Positions 28,886 through 37,753 of a stretch of DNA of 64,000 nt are shown piece by piece. How positions within the stretch are numbered: the first letter of the stretch is position 1; each line of letters starts with the position of its first letter. Both the position numbers and the translations under genes were made by a program. This DNA is from Dyadobacter sp. Its GTDB lineage: Bacteria; Bacteroidota; Bacteroidia; Cytophagales; Spirosomataceae. The DNA lies in contig NZ_JAGIAS010000003.1 in the NCBI RefSeq assembly GCF_017744695.1, forward strand, positions 908,537 through 972,536, in the 5' to 3' direction. Below the pieces are notes generated by a model. That model saw only the letters and a list, made by a program, of their open reading frames with translations. It was not told the DNA's origin and did not search any database.

Positions 28886-29695
28886 ATGAAATATTTCACG
28901 ATACTTCCCCCGGCTGACCTTGCGCGCTACGTCCGATTCTTCTGGGTGCTGGAACACAATCTGGGCGATAACGAGCCCTACTTTCACAAGACCATGGCCG
29001 ACGGCTGCGCCGAAATGGTGTTCCATTTCAAAGGCCGGTTCGACGAAATCCTGAAAACCAACGAGTCGGAGCTTTCCTTCCGCTCGGGCATTCACGGCCA
29101 ATCGCAGTCCTTCCGCCGTTTTCGCATCGGCGAAGATTTCGGGATTTTCGGCGTATACCTCTACCCTTTTGCGGTACCGGCACTTTTCGGGATTCCTGCT
29201 GTGGAGCTAAGCAACCAGATGCCCGACCTCTCCACATTTTTGGGCCATGCGGGAACCGAGCTCGAAGAGCGCATCATGCTCGCCGCAGACCACCCGGAAC
29301 GCATTCACATCGTTTCAGAATTTCTGAGAAAACGCATCCGCAGCCATGAGGTGCACGAGCCGGCTGTCTTTTCGGTGATCGGCAGTGTGATCCGCTCCAA
29401 TGGGTTGGCTAAAATCCCGGACCTGGCGGCACAAAGTTTCCTGTCAACCCGGCAATTTGAACGAAAATTCCTCGCATTCTCCGGTTTCACGCCGAAGCTG
29501 TTCAGCCGGATCATCCGGTTTCATTCCGCCCTCAATGAATATGGTAACAAGGAAAAATCCCTGACTGAGATCGCCTACGAATGCGGCTATTACGACCAGT
29601 CACATTTCATCCATGATTTCAAAGCATTTTCTGGCGACCATCCCAAGACCTACTTTTCAGGCAATGCGGAAGGGATGGGTTACCGCGACGTATGA
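28886..29695 (+). CDS. AraC-family transcriptional regulator
   Basis: A 269-residue regulator. The N-terminal half resembles the DUF6597 sensor region (FFWVLEHN, FHFKGRFDEI, SGIHGQ) and the C-terminal half holds the two helix-turn-helix motifs of AraC proteins (LAAQSFLSTRQFERKFLAFSG and LTEIAYECGYYDQSHF). The ATG is preceded by TAGACTAAATA (28868-28878), whose reverse complement is close to the TTAGTCTAA core before the TonB receptor. Its target genes are unknown; the VOC gene follows in the same direction. Confidence 0.88.
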   Translation: MKYFTILPPADLARYVRFFWVLEHNLGDNEPYFHKTMADGCAEMVFHFKGRFDEILKTNESELSFRSGIHGQSQSFRRFRIGEDFGIFGVYLYPFAVPALFGIPAVELSNQMPDLSTFLGHAGTELEERIMLAADHPERIHIVSEFLRKRIRSHEVHEPAVFSVIGSVIRSNGLAKIPDLAAQSFLSTRQFERKFLAFSGFTPKLFSRIIRFHSALNEYGNKEKSLTEIAYECGYYDQSHFIHDFKAFSGDHPKTYFSGNAEGMGYRDV

Positions 29696-29732
29696 TGTCG
29701 TTTTTTTCCAATTTCCGGGCTGATGCTCCGGC

Positions 29733-29740
29733 TACTTTTG
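29733..29740 (+). promoter_or_regulatory. -7 box before the VOC gene
   Basis: TACTTTTG matches TAnnTTTG exactly, 24 bases before the ATG at 29765, and leaves an A-rich leader typical of Bacteroidota. It makes the VOC gene likely to have its own promoter. Confidence 0.5.
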
Positions 29741-29764
29741 TTTAAACCAAAAGCAAAAAAAGAC

Positions 29765-30151
29765 ATGAGCAATGTAAAAATTCCGAACGGTCACCAGGCC
29801 GTGATCCCTTACCTGATGCTGGACGGCGCAGCGCGGTTCAGGGAATTTACCACTAAAGTATTCGACGGCACTATTTCCGCCACCCATTACCAGGAAGATG
29901 CGCCCGAGATGATCAAACATTCCGAAGTTTCCATCAGCGGCAGTGTCATCATGTTCTGCGACGCACGTCCCGAATGGCCTGCTCAACCCGCCAATCTGTT
30001 CGTATATGTAGAAAATGCGGATACCAGCTATGAAAAAGCGCTGCAAGCAGGCGGGACAAGCGTTATGCCCCCGGCCGATCAGGACTACGGCAGAAGCTGC
30101 GGTGTGTCCGATCCATGCGGTAATACCTGGTGGATCACATCGGTCATATGA
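29765..30151 (+). CDS. VOC-superfamily (PhnB-like) protein
   Basis: A 128-residue glyoxalase/VOC fold protein of the PhnB-like type. It shows the paired beta-alpha-beta-beta units: VIPYLMLDGAARFREF at the start, HSEVSISGSVIMFCD in the middle, and SDPCGNTWWIT at the end. Such proteins may be enzymes or small-molecule binding proteins. The start at 29765 has a proper A-rich leader, whereas the in-frame start at 29723 overlaps the promoter. Confidence 0.85.
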   Translation: MSNVKIPNGHQAVIPYLMLDGAARFREFTTKVFDGTISATHYQEDAPEMIKHSEVSISGSVIMFCDARPEWPAQPANLFVYVENADTSYEKALQAGGTSVMPPADQDYGRSCGVSDPCGNTWWITSVI

Positions 30152-30155
30152 TCGG

Positions 30156-30198
30156 AATGCCGTCTTAATACCTATATTTAAGGCATTAAGACGGCATT
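30156..30198 (+). terminator. Terminator after the VOC gene
   Basis: AATGCCGTCTTAAT (30156-30169) and its exact inverted copy ATTAAGACGGCATT (30185-30198) enclose 15 bases, followed by TT. It starts 4 bases after the VOC stop and ends 5 bases before the next ATG, so it may also limit read-through into that gene. Confidence 0.65.
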
Positions 30199-30203
30199 TT
30201 CCC

Positions 30204-30542
30204 ATGATCAACTATAACAACAAAGTATTCGTCCCATTGTCCAATTCCGAAAATGGTGAGGTGGATCCGGGCATGCAATTTGTATACCAACAAGCAGGCA
30301 ATATCGTTACATCATCGTACGCAGGCGGGCGCATTCGCAGCGGACACCTGATCGCCCTCGTCGACGAGCACGGAAACCTGGATATGCGTTACCACCAGGT
30401 GAACGACAAGGGCGAGATCACAACGGGCATTTGCAAATCAACGCCCGAGCAACTTCCGAACGGCAAAATCCGTATGCATGAAAAATGGCAATGGACTTCC
30501 GGCGACCGTTCGGAAGGCGAGTCGTTGCTGGAAGAATTGTGA
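30204..30542 (+). CDS. Small conserved protein, often mislabelled N-acetylglutamate synthase
   Basis: A 112-residue protein composed of repeated short beta segments (NNKVFVPLSNSENG, SYAGGRIRSGHLIALVDE, MRYHQVNDKGEITTGICKS). Proteins of this type are often labelled N-acetylglutamate synthase in databases, but it is far too short and has no acetyltransferase motif. The ATG at 30204 lies just after the terminator hairpin. The longer upstream frame (from 30015) reads through the VOC gene and is not credible. YceI follows after 24 bases. Confidence 0.6.
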   Translation: MINYNNKVFVPLSNSENGEVDPGMQFVYQQAGNIVTSSYAGGRIRSGHLIALVDEHGNLDMRYHQVNDKGEITTGICKSTPEQLPNGKIRMHEKWQWTSGDRSEGESLLEEL

Positions 30543-30566
30543 TATTTCATCCAAACTGAAACTGAA

Positions 30567-31097
30567 ATGCGATTCCAACTTACACTGTGGATTATCCTTG
30601 CTTCTTTCGCAGGCCAGGTAACCGCCCAAACTTCCAAAATCGTTTCCGGCTCCACCAAGTTCAGCGTTAAGTTCATTCTCGGCACTTGCGACGGCACATT
30701 CGATGCGCCGCGTGGCGAGGCTATTTTTAATGAGAAAAATCCGGAAAGTGCTTCATTCGACGTCCGGATCGCGGCTAATACTTTCAAAACCAACAACAAC
30801 TCGCGGGATAAGGATATGAAGAGCAGCAAGTATTTCTGGGTCGAGAAATATCCCGATATCCATTTCAAATCTGCCAAAGTCGAAAAGAAGGGAGATAAGT
30901 ACCAGGCTACGGGTACCTTGACCATGCGCGATGTTTCCAAAACCGTGAGCCTGCCCTTCGACGCCAAAAAGAATGCCGACGGCGGCTATTCCCTTACCAG
31001 CTCCTTCGATATCAATCGCCTCGATTACAAAATCGGCGAGAAAGACTGGAAGCTGAAAGATATCGTGACAGTCAATCTGCAGGCGACCATCAAGTAA
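30567..31097 (+). CDS. YceI family periplasmic protein
   Basis: A 176-residue YceI lipocalin-like protein that binds lipid or isoprenoid-type molecules in the periplasm. A 20-residue signal peptide ends in GQVTAQ. The body has the family features: the SKFSVKF-like first strand, FDVRIAANTFKTNNNSRD, KYFWVEKYPDIHFKS, TLTMRDVSKTVSLPF and the closing RLDYKIGEKDW region. It lies 164 bases before the TonB receptor gene, with a short CAGGTG/CACCTG hairpin (31130-31145) between. Confidence 0.9.
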   Translation: MRFQLTLWIILASFAGQVTAQTSKIVSGSTKFSVKFILGTCDGTFDAPRGEAIFNEKNPESASFDVRIAANTFKTNNNSRDKDMKSSKYFWVEKYPDIHFKSAKVEKKGDKYQATGTLTMRDVSKTVSLPFDAKKNADGGYSLTSSFDINRLDYKIGEKDWKLKDIVTVNLQATIK

Positions 31098-31205
31098 TCT
31101 GGAAGAGTGACGCTTTGGTCAGAAATGGTCAGGTGTAGTCACCTGTTCCCGATCATTTTTTAGGACTTCCCTTTTCGTTCACAAAAATTATTTCATTTTA
31201 ATTGT

Positions 31206-31252
31206 AATTAGTCTAAATAATATTTTCATTTGCAATTATAATTAGTCTAAAT
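31206..31252 (+). promoter_or_regulatory. Direct-repeat operator before the TonB-dependent receptor
   Basis: AATTAGTCTAAAT occurs at 31206-31218 and again at 31240-31252, 34 bp apart. Each holds the odd palindrome TTAGTCTAA. The flanks also agree (AATTGT or AATTAT before, A/T-rich after). The second copy lies 9 bases before the GTG start. A related site precedes the PepSY gene on the other strand (17143-17158). A repressor controlling metal or haem uptake is the natural reading. Confidence 0.55.
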
Positions 31253-31261
31253 TAAATTTTT

Positions 31262-33337
31262 GTGAGGTATTGCTTCGCCATTTCTTTGATATTGTTGGTT
31301 ATCAGTAGGCTGATGGCGCAGGAAGGCAATGGTACTACTACGCCGGGGAAAGACTCCGCGGTGTTACCGGATACGGCACATTCCCTGAACGAGGTCGTAA
31401 TCACAGGGCAATCCGAACCACAATCGTTACGGAACTCCGTGTATCAGGTTCGCACGATCGACAGCGAGCGCATCCGCCTGCGGGGCGCCACCAATTTGCA
31501 AACGATCCTCAATACGGAGCTCGGGATACGGTTTTCCAACGATCTTACATTAGGTACGAGCGATATTCAGCTCATGGGTATGTCGGGCCAGGGAGTTAAA
31601 ATCCTCCTGGATGGCATCCCGATGGTCGATCGCGGCAGCACGCGCGAAAGCCTGGGCCAGATCGATATCAATACGATCGAACGTATCGAGATAGTCGAGG
31701 GGCCGATGTCGGTAATGTACGGTACCGACGCACTGGCGGGGGTAATCAATATCATTACCAAAAAGGGTCATAGCGGCAACTCACTGTCCGTCAATGCCAG
31801 GATACAGGAGGAAACCGCCGGCGACGAATACGATGCATTAACCCAAAAAGGCACGCATAACCAGGGAGTAGGCCTTACCTGGCAAAATGAGCATTTACAA
31901 TTCTCGGGCAATGTAACGAGAAATGACTTCGGTGGCTGGCAAGGCGCTTCCACCGGCCGCGAAAAAGATTGGATGCCCAAAGATCAGATGCTTTATACCG
32001 CCGGCACCCGCATTACCGGTAAGCGGTGGAACCTTTGGTACCGCTTCAACGGCGCTGACGAAACCATTAAAGACCTGGGTAACCGGAACCCCAATACGGG
32101 CATCGCGTCCGATCAGGATTACATCACCAAGCGCTGGTTCCACCAGGTACAATCCGAAATCAGGCCGAATGAAAAGCTGAGTATGACTGCCGTAGGCTCT
32201 TACACCGACTATTCCCGCAGGACCCTCAGCACAAATATCGATATCAACGACCACCGTACACTTTCTCTCGAACCCGGCTCACAGGATAAATCGATTTTTA
32301 AAACCGCATTTTTCCGGGGAACGGCCTTTTACAAAGCCGGCGACAACCTTTCAATATTGGTGGGAGTTGATTTTTCGAACAACAACGCCTCCGGAGCCCG
32401 CATCAATAGCTCCCCTACTATCAACGAATATGCGCTGTTTCTGGCCCCCGAGATCCGCTTCGGGCAGTTTTTCAAACTCACGCCAGGTTTGCGGTTCCTG
32501 AAAAACTCGGTCTACGACGCGCCTCCGGTGATCCCGTCGCTGAATGGCAAGCTCACTTTGAGCAAATCACTGGATTTCCGGTTCGGGTATGCGCGTGGCT
32601 TCCGCTCGCCCGCATTACGCGAGCTGTATTTCGATTTTCACGACGCCTCGCATTCTATTAACGGGAACGTCAATCTTAAAGCGGAATATTCCAACAGCTT
32701 CAATTCATTCCTCGTGTGGCAGGCCGTCAGCCGTGAGGTACTACGCATCAGCTCTACCCTCGGCGGTTTTTACAATATATTTCACGATCTGATCGACACC
32801 GGCATCGATCCGAACGACCGCACGCAAACCACCTATTTGAATATCCATTTGTTCAAAACCACCGGTTTTTCGCTTGAAAACAAGCTGTTCTGGAAAAATC
32901 TGCAAGCTACCGTCGGCGCCACTTACATTGGCCGCTACAACGAATTTTCGGAAACCCCCGAAGATTTCGGCCCCCTCCCGGAATTTGTATGGTCCGCGGA
33001 AATCAATGCAAACTTGCTGTACACATTCAAAAAGGCCGGAGCAAGCATTAACCTCTTTTACAAATACTCCGGCAAACGCCCTGTGTACGAAACCACCGAC
33101 CAGGTGAATATACATCTCGCCGAAACCGAAGGATTTCATATGGCCGACCTGACCGCCAGCAAGACGTTGGGCAAGTACGTCAGCCTGCTGGGCGGTATCA
33201 AAAACGTTTTCGACGTCACCAACCTGCGCAATACCTCCACCGACACTGGCGGCGCACATAGCACGGGCGGCCCGGTTCCCATGTCGTTCGGCCGGTCCTA
33301 TTTCCTCGGCCTCAGTTTTCAATGGACAAAGCATTAA
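31262..33337 (+). CDS. TonB-dependent outer-membrane receptor, probably for haem
   Basis: A 691-residue TonB-dependent receptor. A signal peptide of about 19 residues (ends LMAQ) is followed by a TonB-box/plug region (LNEVVITGQSEPQSLRNSVYQV; plug to about residue 165 with VEGPMSVMYGTDALAGVINIITK) and a 22-strand barrel ending in the aromatic YFLGLSFQW. The start codon is GTG, with no nearby ATG that keeps the signal peptide. Two HmuY-like genes follow, so haem is the likely ligand, as for HmuR (inference). Confidence 0.92.
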   Translation: MRYCFAISLILLVISRLMAQEGNGTTTPGKDSAVLPDTAHSLNEVVITGQSEPQSLRNSVYQVRTIDSERIRLRGATNLQTILNTELGIRFSNDLTLGTSDIQLMGMSGQGVKILLDGIPMVDRGSTRESLGQIDINTIERIEIVEGPMSVMYGTDALAGVINIITKKGHSGNSLSVNARIQEETAGDEYDALTQKGTHNQGVGLTWQNEHLQFSGNVTRNDFGGWQGASTGREKDWMPKDQMLYTAGTRITGKRWNLWYRFNGADETIKDLGNRNPNTGIASDQDYITKRWFHQVQSEIRPNEKLSMTAVGSYTDYSRRTLSTNIDINDHRTLSLEPGSQDKSIFKTAFFRGTAFYKAGDNLSILVGVDFSNNNASGARINSSPTINEYALFLAPEIRFGQFFKLTPGLRFLKNSVYDAPPVIPSLNGKLTLSKSLDFRFGYARGFRSPALRELYFDFHDASHSINGNVNLKAEYSNSFNSFLVWQAVSREVLRISSTLGGFYNIFHDLIDTGIDPNDRTQTTYLNIHLFKTTGFSLENKLFWKNLQATVGATYIGRYNEFSETPEDFGPLPEFVWSAEINANLLYTFKKAGASINLFYKYSGKRPVYETTDQVNIHLAETEGFHMADLTASKTLGKYVSLLGGIKNVFDVTNLRNTSTDTGGAHSTGGPVPMSFGRSYFLGLSFQWTKH

Positions 33338-33372
33338 CAATCAAATACCCTTTCATTATAACTCCAATAATC

Positions 33373-34764
33373 ATGAAGAAAATAGTCCGGTCGCTATTAC
33401 TGGTTGCATTCCTGGGAACATTCAACGCGTGCAGCGACGACGAACCACCTCTGCCGGATAACCTGGCGGCTTTTGAAGCCACCGAAAAGGGCTTTGAAGG
33501 TGAAGAAACCGAGATCAAAATCGCGCTTACCAGAGCGGTAGATGCTGCAACGGCCGTTTCGGTAACATTAACCCCGACGCAGCTTACTTACGACACCGAG
33601 TTCACCACCACACCTGCGGCAGCAAATGGCATCATCACATTATCGGTTCCTGCCGGACAGTCATCTGTTTCTTTCAAAGTGAACAAGAAATCGGGTGTGC
33701 TGCTGGATGGCGACGAGAGCATTGCATTCAAAATTACTTCGGTGGGCAGTCCGGTGCTGGTTGGCACCAATTCCGGGTTGAAGCTGAGTTTCAAAGCGAT
33801 CATTTCCGAAGGTACCAACATTCAGTTGAATGGCATTGCAGGTTCCGAAGCCGGCAGCAGCGCCGCCAATTCGGTATTCCTCGACCTTAGTTCCAACCAG
33901 CAAACGCCTGTTCTTCGGAGTAGCTGGGACCTCGGGTTTTACAACGGTTCCGATTTCCGTGTAACCATCAACGGCACCAACGGCGCATCGGCATTGGTTA
34001 TCAATAAAACGGATATCAACGCGGTTTCCGACAAGGACTTTAAAGCCGATTCGTTGGCTGTCGGGCAGGGCGCAGGCAAGCTGTCCCTCGTAGACGATGC
34101 CACCGGCGATCTCAACAAAACAGTGATTGCCGCGGTTTCTGCCACAGACGCGGACAATAAAGTGTATATTCTCAACCGTAAAGGTGGATCGATGGACGTT
34201 CTGCCGGTGGCGGATCTATACAAAATACGCATTTTGCGCAAAGCTTCCGGCTATACATTACAGTATGCGAAAGTGAATGAAACCACTTTCAAAACCCTGG
34301 ACATTACCAAAGACGCAGCCTACAACTTCGAATTTGTTTCCCTCGAAAAAGGCGCAACCGTCGATGTGGAGCCAGCCAAAGAGCGCTGGGACCTGAAATG
34401 GGGTTATAGCATGTATTTCACCAATTTCGGTACGGGGCTAATCCCTTACGGCTTCTCCGACCTGGTATTCACCAACAACCTTGGCGGCGTGGAAGCTGCG
34501 GAAGTACTCACTTCTACTGCCACTTACGATGCATTTGCGGAAAGCAATCTTGCAGGCATCACATTTAGCAAAGCAGCGGACGTGATCGGCTCTAAATGGC
34601 GTGTTACGCAAGGTACTATTGGTGTCAAAACCGACCGTTTCTACCTTATTAAAGATCCGGCCGGCAACATTTATAAGTTGAAATTCATCAGTTTCCACGC
34701 CAGCGACGGTGGCGAGCGCGGCAAGCCTAAATTGGAATACAAGCTTGTTAAAAAAGGAGCCTAA
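33373..34764 (+). CDS. hmuY: HmuY-like haem-binding lipoprotein with N-terminal Calx-beta-like domain
   Basis: A 463-residue lipoprotein. Lipobox FNAC gives the lipidated Cys near residue 20. Residues about 30-150 look like a Calx-beta/Ig-like domain (TEIKIALTRAVDAAT, LDGDESIAFKI), and from about 165 the protein matches the HmuY fold (SVFLDLSSNQQ, SSWDLGFYNGSDFRV, WDLKWGYSMYFTN). HmuY captures haem at the surface and passes it to the receptor. The start at 33373 fits the lipoprotein signal. It follows the receptor by 35 bases. Confidence 0.82.
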   Translation: MKKIVRSLLLVAFLGTFNACSDDEPPLPDNLAAFEATEKGFEGEETEIKIALTRAVDAATAVSVTLTPTQLTYDTEFTTTPAAANGIITLSVPAGQSSVSFKVNKKSGVLLDGDESIAFKITSVGSPVLVGTNSGLKLSFKAIISEGTNIQLNGIAGSEAGSSAANSVFLDLSSNQQTPVLRSSWDLGFYNGSDFRVTINGTNGASALVINKTDINAVSDKDFKADSLAVGQGAGKLSLVDDATGDLNKTVIAAVSATDADNKVYILNRKGGSMDVLPVADLYKIRILRKASGYTLQYAKVNETTFKTLDITKDAAYNFEFVSLEKGATVDVEPAKERWDLKWGYSMYFTNFGTGLIPYGFSDLVFTNNLGGVEAAEVLTSTATYDAFAESNLAGITFSKAADVIGSKWRVTQGTIGVKTDRFYLIKDPAGNIYKLKFISFHASDGGERGKPKLEYKLVKKGA

Positions 34765-34783
34765 GGTTTAAAACTCTCGAATT

Positions 34784-35365
34784 ATGCTATTGAAATCCAT
34801 TATCCTTACGGCCTGCACTTTGGTGGCTACAAAGGAAATGACGAACCTCATTCCCAAAACGCCCTGGGTAGCACCCATCAAAACTGAAATCGCAGTGGTT
34901 AAAGATTTGAACGCAAACACCAAGTCTTACATTTATTTCAGCCTGGTTACCGGCAAGGAAGTCCCTGCCGCCGACGCCAAGACAAAAAACTGGGACATCG
35001 CATTCAGCAAAACCACGATTGCCACCAACAGCGGCACCAGCGGACCGGGCGAGGGCGGGGCGATCGTTCTGGAAAAACCCTTTGACCAGGTAAGCGAAGC
35101 CCCAAAAGACGGGTACAAAACCGACGGAGACGCTGGTTACGCCATTCCGGGCGGCAGCGGCAATAGCTGGTACAAATACGATATGAGCGTCCACGCGATT
35201 CTGCCGATCCCGGGCAGAACGCTGTTGATCAAAACTGCGACCGGTAAAGTCGCTAAGGTGGAAATCATCAGCTATTACAAAGGCGCACCGGAAGATGTAC
35301 CTACGGAAGAATCGAGCTACTACACTTTCAGATACACGATCGCGGGTGAGGACGGGAAGTTTTAA
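34784..35365 (+). CDS. Second HmuY-like lipoprotein
   Basis: A 193-residue HmuY-like protein, close to the size of classical HmuY. A short signal with a lipobox-like LTAC (Cys11) is followed by KSYIYFSLVTGKEVPA, KNWDIAFSKTTIATN and a C-terminal SYYTFRYTIAGEDGKF. It follows the first HmuY-like gene by 19 bases, so the two are coupled to the receptor. The two proteins differ in size and domain content, suggesting distinct steps in haem capture. A bidirectional terminator follows. Confidence 0.8.
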   Translation: MLLKSIILTACTLVATKEMTNLIPKTPWVAPIKTEIAVVKDLNANTKSYIYFSLVTGKEVPAADAKTKNWDIAFSKTTIATNSGTSGPGEGGAIVLEKPFDQVSEAPKDGYKTDGDAGYAIPGGSGNSWYKYDMSVHAILPIPGRTLLIKTATGKVAKVEIISYYKGAPEDVPTEESSYYTFRYTIAGEDGKF

Positions 35366-35384
35366 TCCCTACCCCTGGAATGCA

Positions 35385-35412
35385 AAAGATCCCGGAGTGA
35401 TCCGGGATCTTT
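35385..35412. terminator. Bidirectional terminator
   Basis: AAAGATCCCGGA (35385-35396) and TCCGGGATCTTT (35401-35412) pair perfectly around a GTGA loop. With A-rich and T-rich flanks it can stop both the haem operon and the convergent YdeI gene, whose stop is 4 bases away. Confidence 0.88.
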
Positions 35413-35415
35413 CTG

Positions 35416-36033
35416 TTATCTGACGTATTTCCAGTTTCGCACCTTTCCTTCCGCCAACCATTCCAGCGCCTGCGCAATGCGCTTTTCACGCGTGGCTTCG
35501 GTTTTAGCATCTTCGAACCACTCCACATATTCCTTTTTATTGGAATAACTGAATCCTTCAAAAACCTTCTTTGCCGCCGCATGATCCGCCAGGGCCTCGG
35601 TAACATAGGCCGGAACGACCAGCTCTTTGGGTTCCTGGGGTTTATTCTCCTTTTTCAATTTCACACCGCTGTCGATCAGGCGCATGGCTTCGAGGATAAA
35701 CCCGCGCAGGTGTTCCTCTGCCGGCAAGTCTTCGATACCTGTAATTTTCCCGAGACTTCCCATTCCCACCCGCTCGCCGTTCACTGCGAGCAGATTGTCC
35801 GGGTCGCTGAGACGCGATTCCAGCCAGAAGCCGAACGAACAATGCTGTTTGAAAGAGGCCATGCTGCATAGGATGCTTCCCTTGTATTCAAAATGGGGAA
35901 AGCTCCATTTCATGGTTTCTTTCGCGTCCGGGCACGTCTCGTGCACGAGCGCGCGCAGGTATTCGAGTATAGGAATCGCAAAGCTGGCGGATTTGACTAT
36001 GTAAGCGTCAATGCGCGGGTCGGTACGGCTCAT
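35416..36033 (-). CDS. YdeI/OmdA-associated, DUF1801-type protein
   Basis: A 205-residue protein of the YdeI type. The N-terminal half matches DUF1801 (ILEYLRALVHETCPDAKETMKWSFPHFEYKGSILC) and the C-terminal half the bacteriocin-protection OmdA region (VPAYVTEALADHAAAKKVFEGFSYSNKKEYVEWF then EKRIAQALEWLAEG). Function is poorly known. The upstream fusion gene overlaps its start by 4 bases, so the two are translationally coupled. Confidence 0.85.
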   Translation of the reverse strand: MSRTDPRIDAYIVKSASFAIPILEYLRALVHETCPDAKETMKWSFPHFEYKGSILCSMASFKQHCSFGFWLESRLSDPDNLLAVNGERVGMGSLGKITGIEDLPAEEHLRGFILEAMRLIDSGVKLKKENKPQEPKELVVPAYVTEALADHAAAKKVFEGFSYSNKKEYVEWFEDAKTEATREKRIAQALEWLAEGKVRNWKYVR

Positions 36034-37085
36034 TGTTTTTCGAGAATTCCTTTCAGATTGGTCAGGCCGTCCTGGAAATCTTTTCCGACAGATTCATCCA
36101 TATTTAAAAAGGGAAGCATGACGTTCATAGGGATCGGCATTTTACCTGTAAAGCCCCAACGGACACGGGTGGACGTCGAGTCGATGCCCTCCGTGATCAT
36201 ATAAGCATCGCTGGTACTCTCAAACGGTTTGAGGAAGCGCAACTGGGTGTCGATCCGCTGTCCTTCTTCAATTTTGGTAATTTCCTGCTCCCCTTTCCCA
36301 ACATCGTCGTTGCCGTCCCACTTCGAAACGAAACCAACGGTACCGTCCGTGCCGGAGAAGGTTTTGACCATCTTGGGGTCTTTACGTCCCCATACACTCC
36401 AGTCATTCTGTTTTTTGAGGGATTTCAGGTATTCAAAAACCTCAGCTTTGGGTTTGTTCACAACGATTTCACGCTCGACGGCGTAGTCTTTCGGCATGAT
36501 GAAAGCGGCAATCAGGACCAGCGCAATGAGTCCCAGGATAATGTAGAGCACTTTTTTCATAAAGGGGGTACTTTTTGGTGAATAATTAAACCTGTACTTG
36601 ACTTCATCAAGATCTTCGATCAACTCGGTATTCGTCATTCCGGCTTTTTCCAGCACGCGGATAGACGCGATGTTGTTGACATTCACAAATGCGATTACAT
36701 CCCTTGCCTTCAATACATTTTTCGAGAATCGGATCAGCCCCGTGGCAATTTCGGTGGCTACTCCCCGCCCCCAGAACTCCTCCATGACCCGGTACCCGAT
36801 CTCAATCGCCGAACCGATCCTATCCAGCTTGGCAGCTCCTATCAGCTCCCCCGAATGCCTGTCCTCGATCAGATATCTGCCCAGGTACGTGTCCATGCCA
36901 TATTCTTCCAGGAAACCTTTGAGCATATCGTCCGACTCCTCGCGGGTAAGCGAATAGCCTGTGACATACTTCATCACATTGGCATTATTACTCAGTCTGA
37001 AATACTTGTCGCCGTCTCCGGCCGTCATTTTGGTCAGTACAAAATGTTCGGTATAAATAGGTGTAACGACCATTGTAAGCTGCAT
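36030..37085 (-). CDS. Fusion of GNAT acetyltransferase with SRPBCC/START-like domain
   Basis: A 351-residue protein made of two parts normally encoded apart. Residues 1-175 are a GNAT N-acetyltransferase of the RimJ/RimL type (HFVLTKM, YRVMEEFWGRGVATEIATGL, NIASIRVLEKAGM). Residue 176 is a Met beginning a perfect stand-alone start with a membrane helix (MKKVLYIILGLIALVLIAAF), then an SRPBCC domain (KPKAEVFEYLKSLKKQNDWSVW). It may be a true fusion or an internal start at 36560. The predicted topology puts the acetyltransferase in the cytoplasm and the other domain outside. Confidence 0.8.
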   Translation of the reverse strand: MQLTMVVTPIYTEHFVLTKMTAGDGDKYFRLSNNANVMKYVTGYSLTREESDDMLKGFLEEYGMDTYLGRYLIEDRHSGELIGAAKLDRIGSAIEIGYRVMEEFWGRGVATEIATGLIRFSKNVLKARDVIAFVNVNNIASIRVLEKAGMTNTELIEDLDEVKYRFNYSPKSTPFMKKVLYIILGLIALVLIAAFIMPKDYAVEREIVVNKPKAEVFEYLKSLKKQNDWSVWGRKDPKMVKTFSGTDGTVGFVSKWDGNDDVGKGEQEITKIEEGQRIDTQLRFLKPFESTSDAYMITEGIDSTSTRVRWGFTGKMPIPMNVMLPFLNMDESVGKDFQDGLTNLKGILEKQ

Positions 37086-37450
37086 TGAGCGTTTCGCGGG
37101 AACCGGATCGGCTTGTTAATATACACTTTTAATCAGAAAAGTAACTTCATTTTCGAGCTTCAATTTTCATGAGGTTAAGTTCTCTGTTTGAGCGGAAAAA
37201 CACAAGTTTGAGCCCGATTATTCAAAATCGCCTTTCAGCAGGTAAAAGGCATATTTGCATTCATTACCAGTCGAATATTTCCTGTTAACGTTCATTAACT
37301 TTCATAGTCAAATACTATACTGATTATCAACACATTGCATATTGTTTTAAATTGACGGGGGAAGGAATCGGGGGCGTATTGAAAATCTGTAAATTTCCCA
37401 GAAAAATTTTTTGAAACAATTTTTGATCGCCGGTACTTTGTTGCTCACAA

Positions 37451-37462
37451 TCATCAACAAAC
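37451..37462 (+). promoter_or_regulatory. Phage leader motif, copy 1
   Basis: TCATCAACAAAC, 9 bases before an ATG that opens only a 22-codon frame. It is the leftmost copy and helps place the prophage edge. Confidence 0.5.
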
Positions 37463-37733
37463 GTATCAATTATGAACCGTTCCTCCAATTTTGAAAAGAG
37501 CTTTTCCAGTTCGTTCTTTTCGATCCTTTTAAGTAGCTGACCCAAGCGAGCCGACGCTCATTTTCCTATTTAAAGCGGGTCTGTAACTATTTCATTCTCG
37601 CTCTAATTCGGCAGGCATTCAGATGAGGTTTCGGCCTCTATTCAGTACTAATTTTTGCAGTTTGATGAAGGTGACAATTAGGGGCGGTTTAACTGCCCTT
37701 AAATTGTTGCCCGATAAAATCAGCTGCGTCCAT

Positions 37734-37745
37734 TCATCAACAAAC
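37734..37745 (+). promoter_or_regulatory. Phage leader motif, copy 2
   Basis: TCATCAACAAAC, ending 8 bases before the ATG of the first clear phage gene (37754). Confidence 0.6.
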
Positions 37746-37753
37746 TTCAAACT

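Larger units (their letters stand above)
37086..37753. other. Intergenic region carrying the left prophage boundary
   Basis: This 668-base AT-rich stretch separates host from phage genes. The first copy of the phage leader motif is at 37451-37462, so the junction should lie between 37086 and 37451. No tRNA, integrase or convincing att repeat is seen. The leader copy is followed by a 22-codon frame (37472-37540). An imperfect hairpin (37675-37714) precedes the first clear phage gene. A minus-strand frame of 72 codons (37327-37545) is doubtful. Confidence 0.5.

Noticed and set aside
30015..30203. Upstream extension of the small protein at 30204
   Set aside because: It runs through the VOC gene in another frame and through the terminator hairpin.
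37327..37545. Minus-strand frame of 72 codons
   Set aside because: The first 55 codons look plausible, but it is antisense to a phage leader copy, has a poor C-terminus, and has no supporting neighbour.
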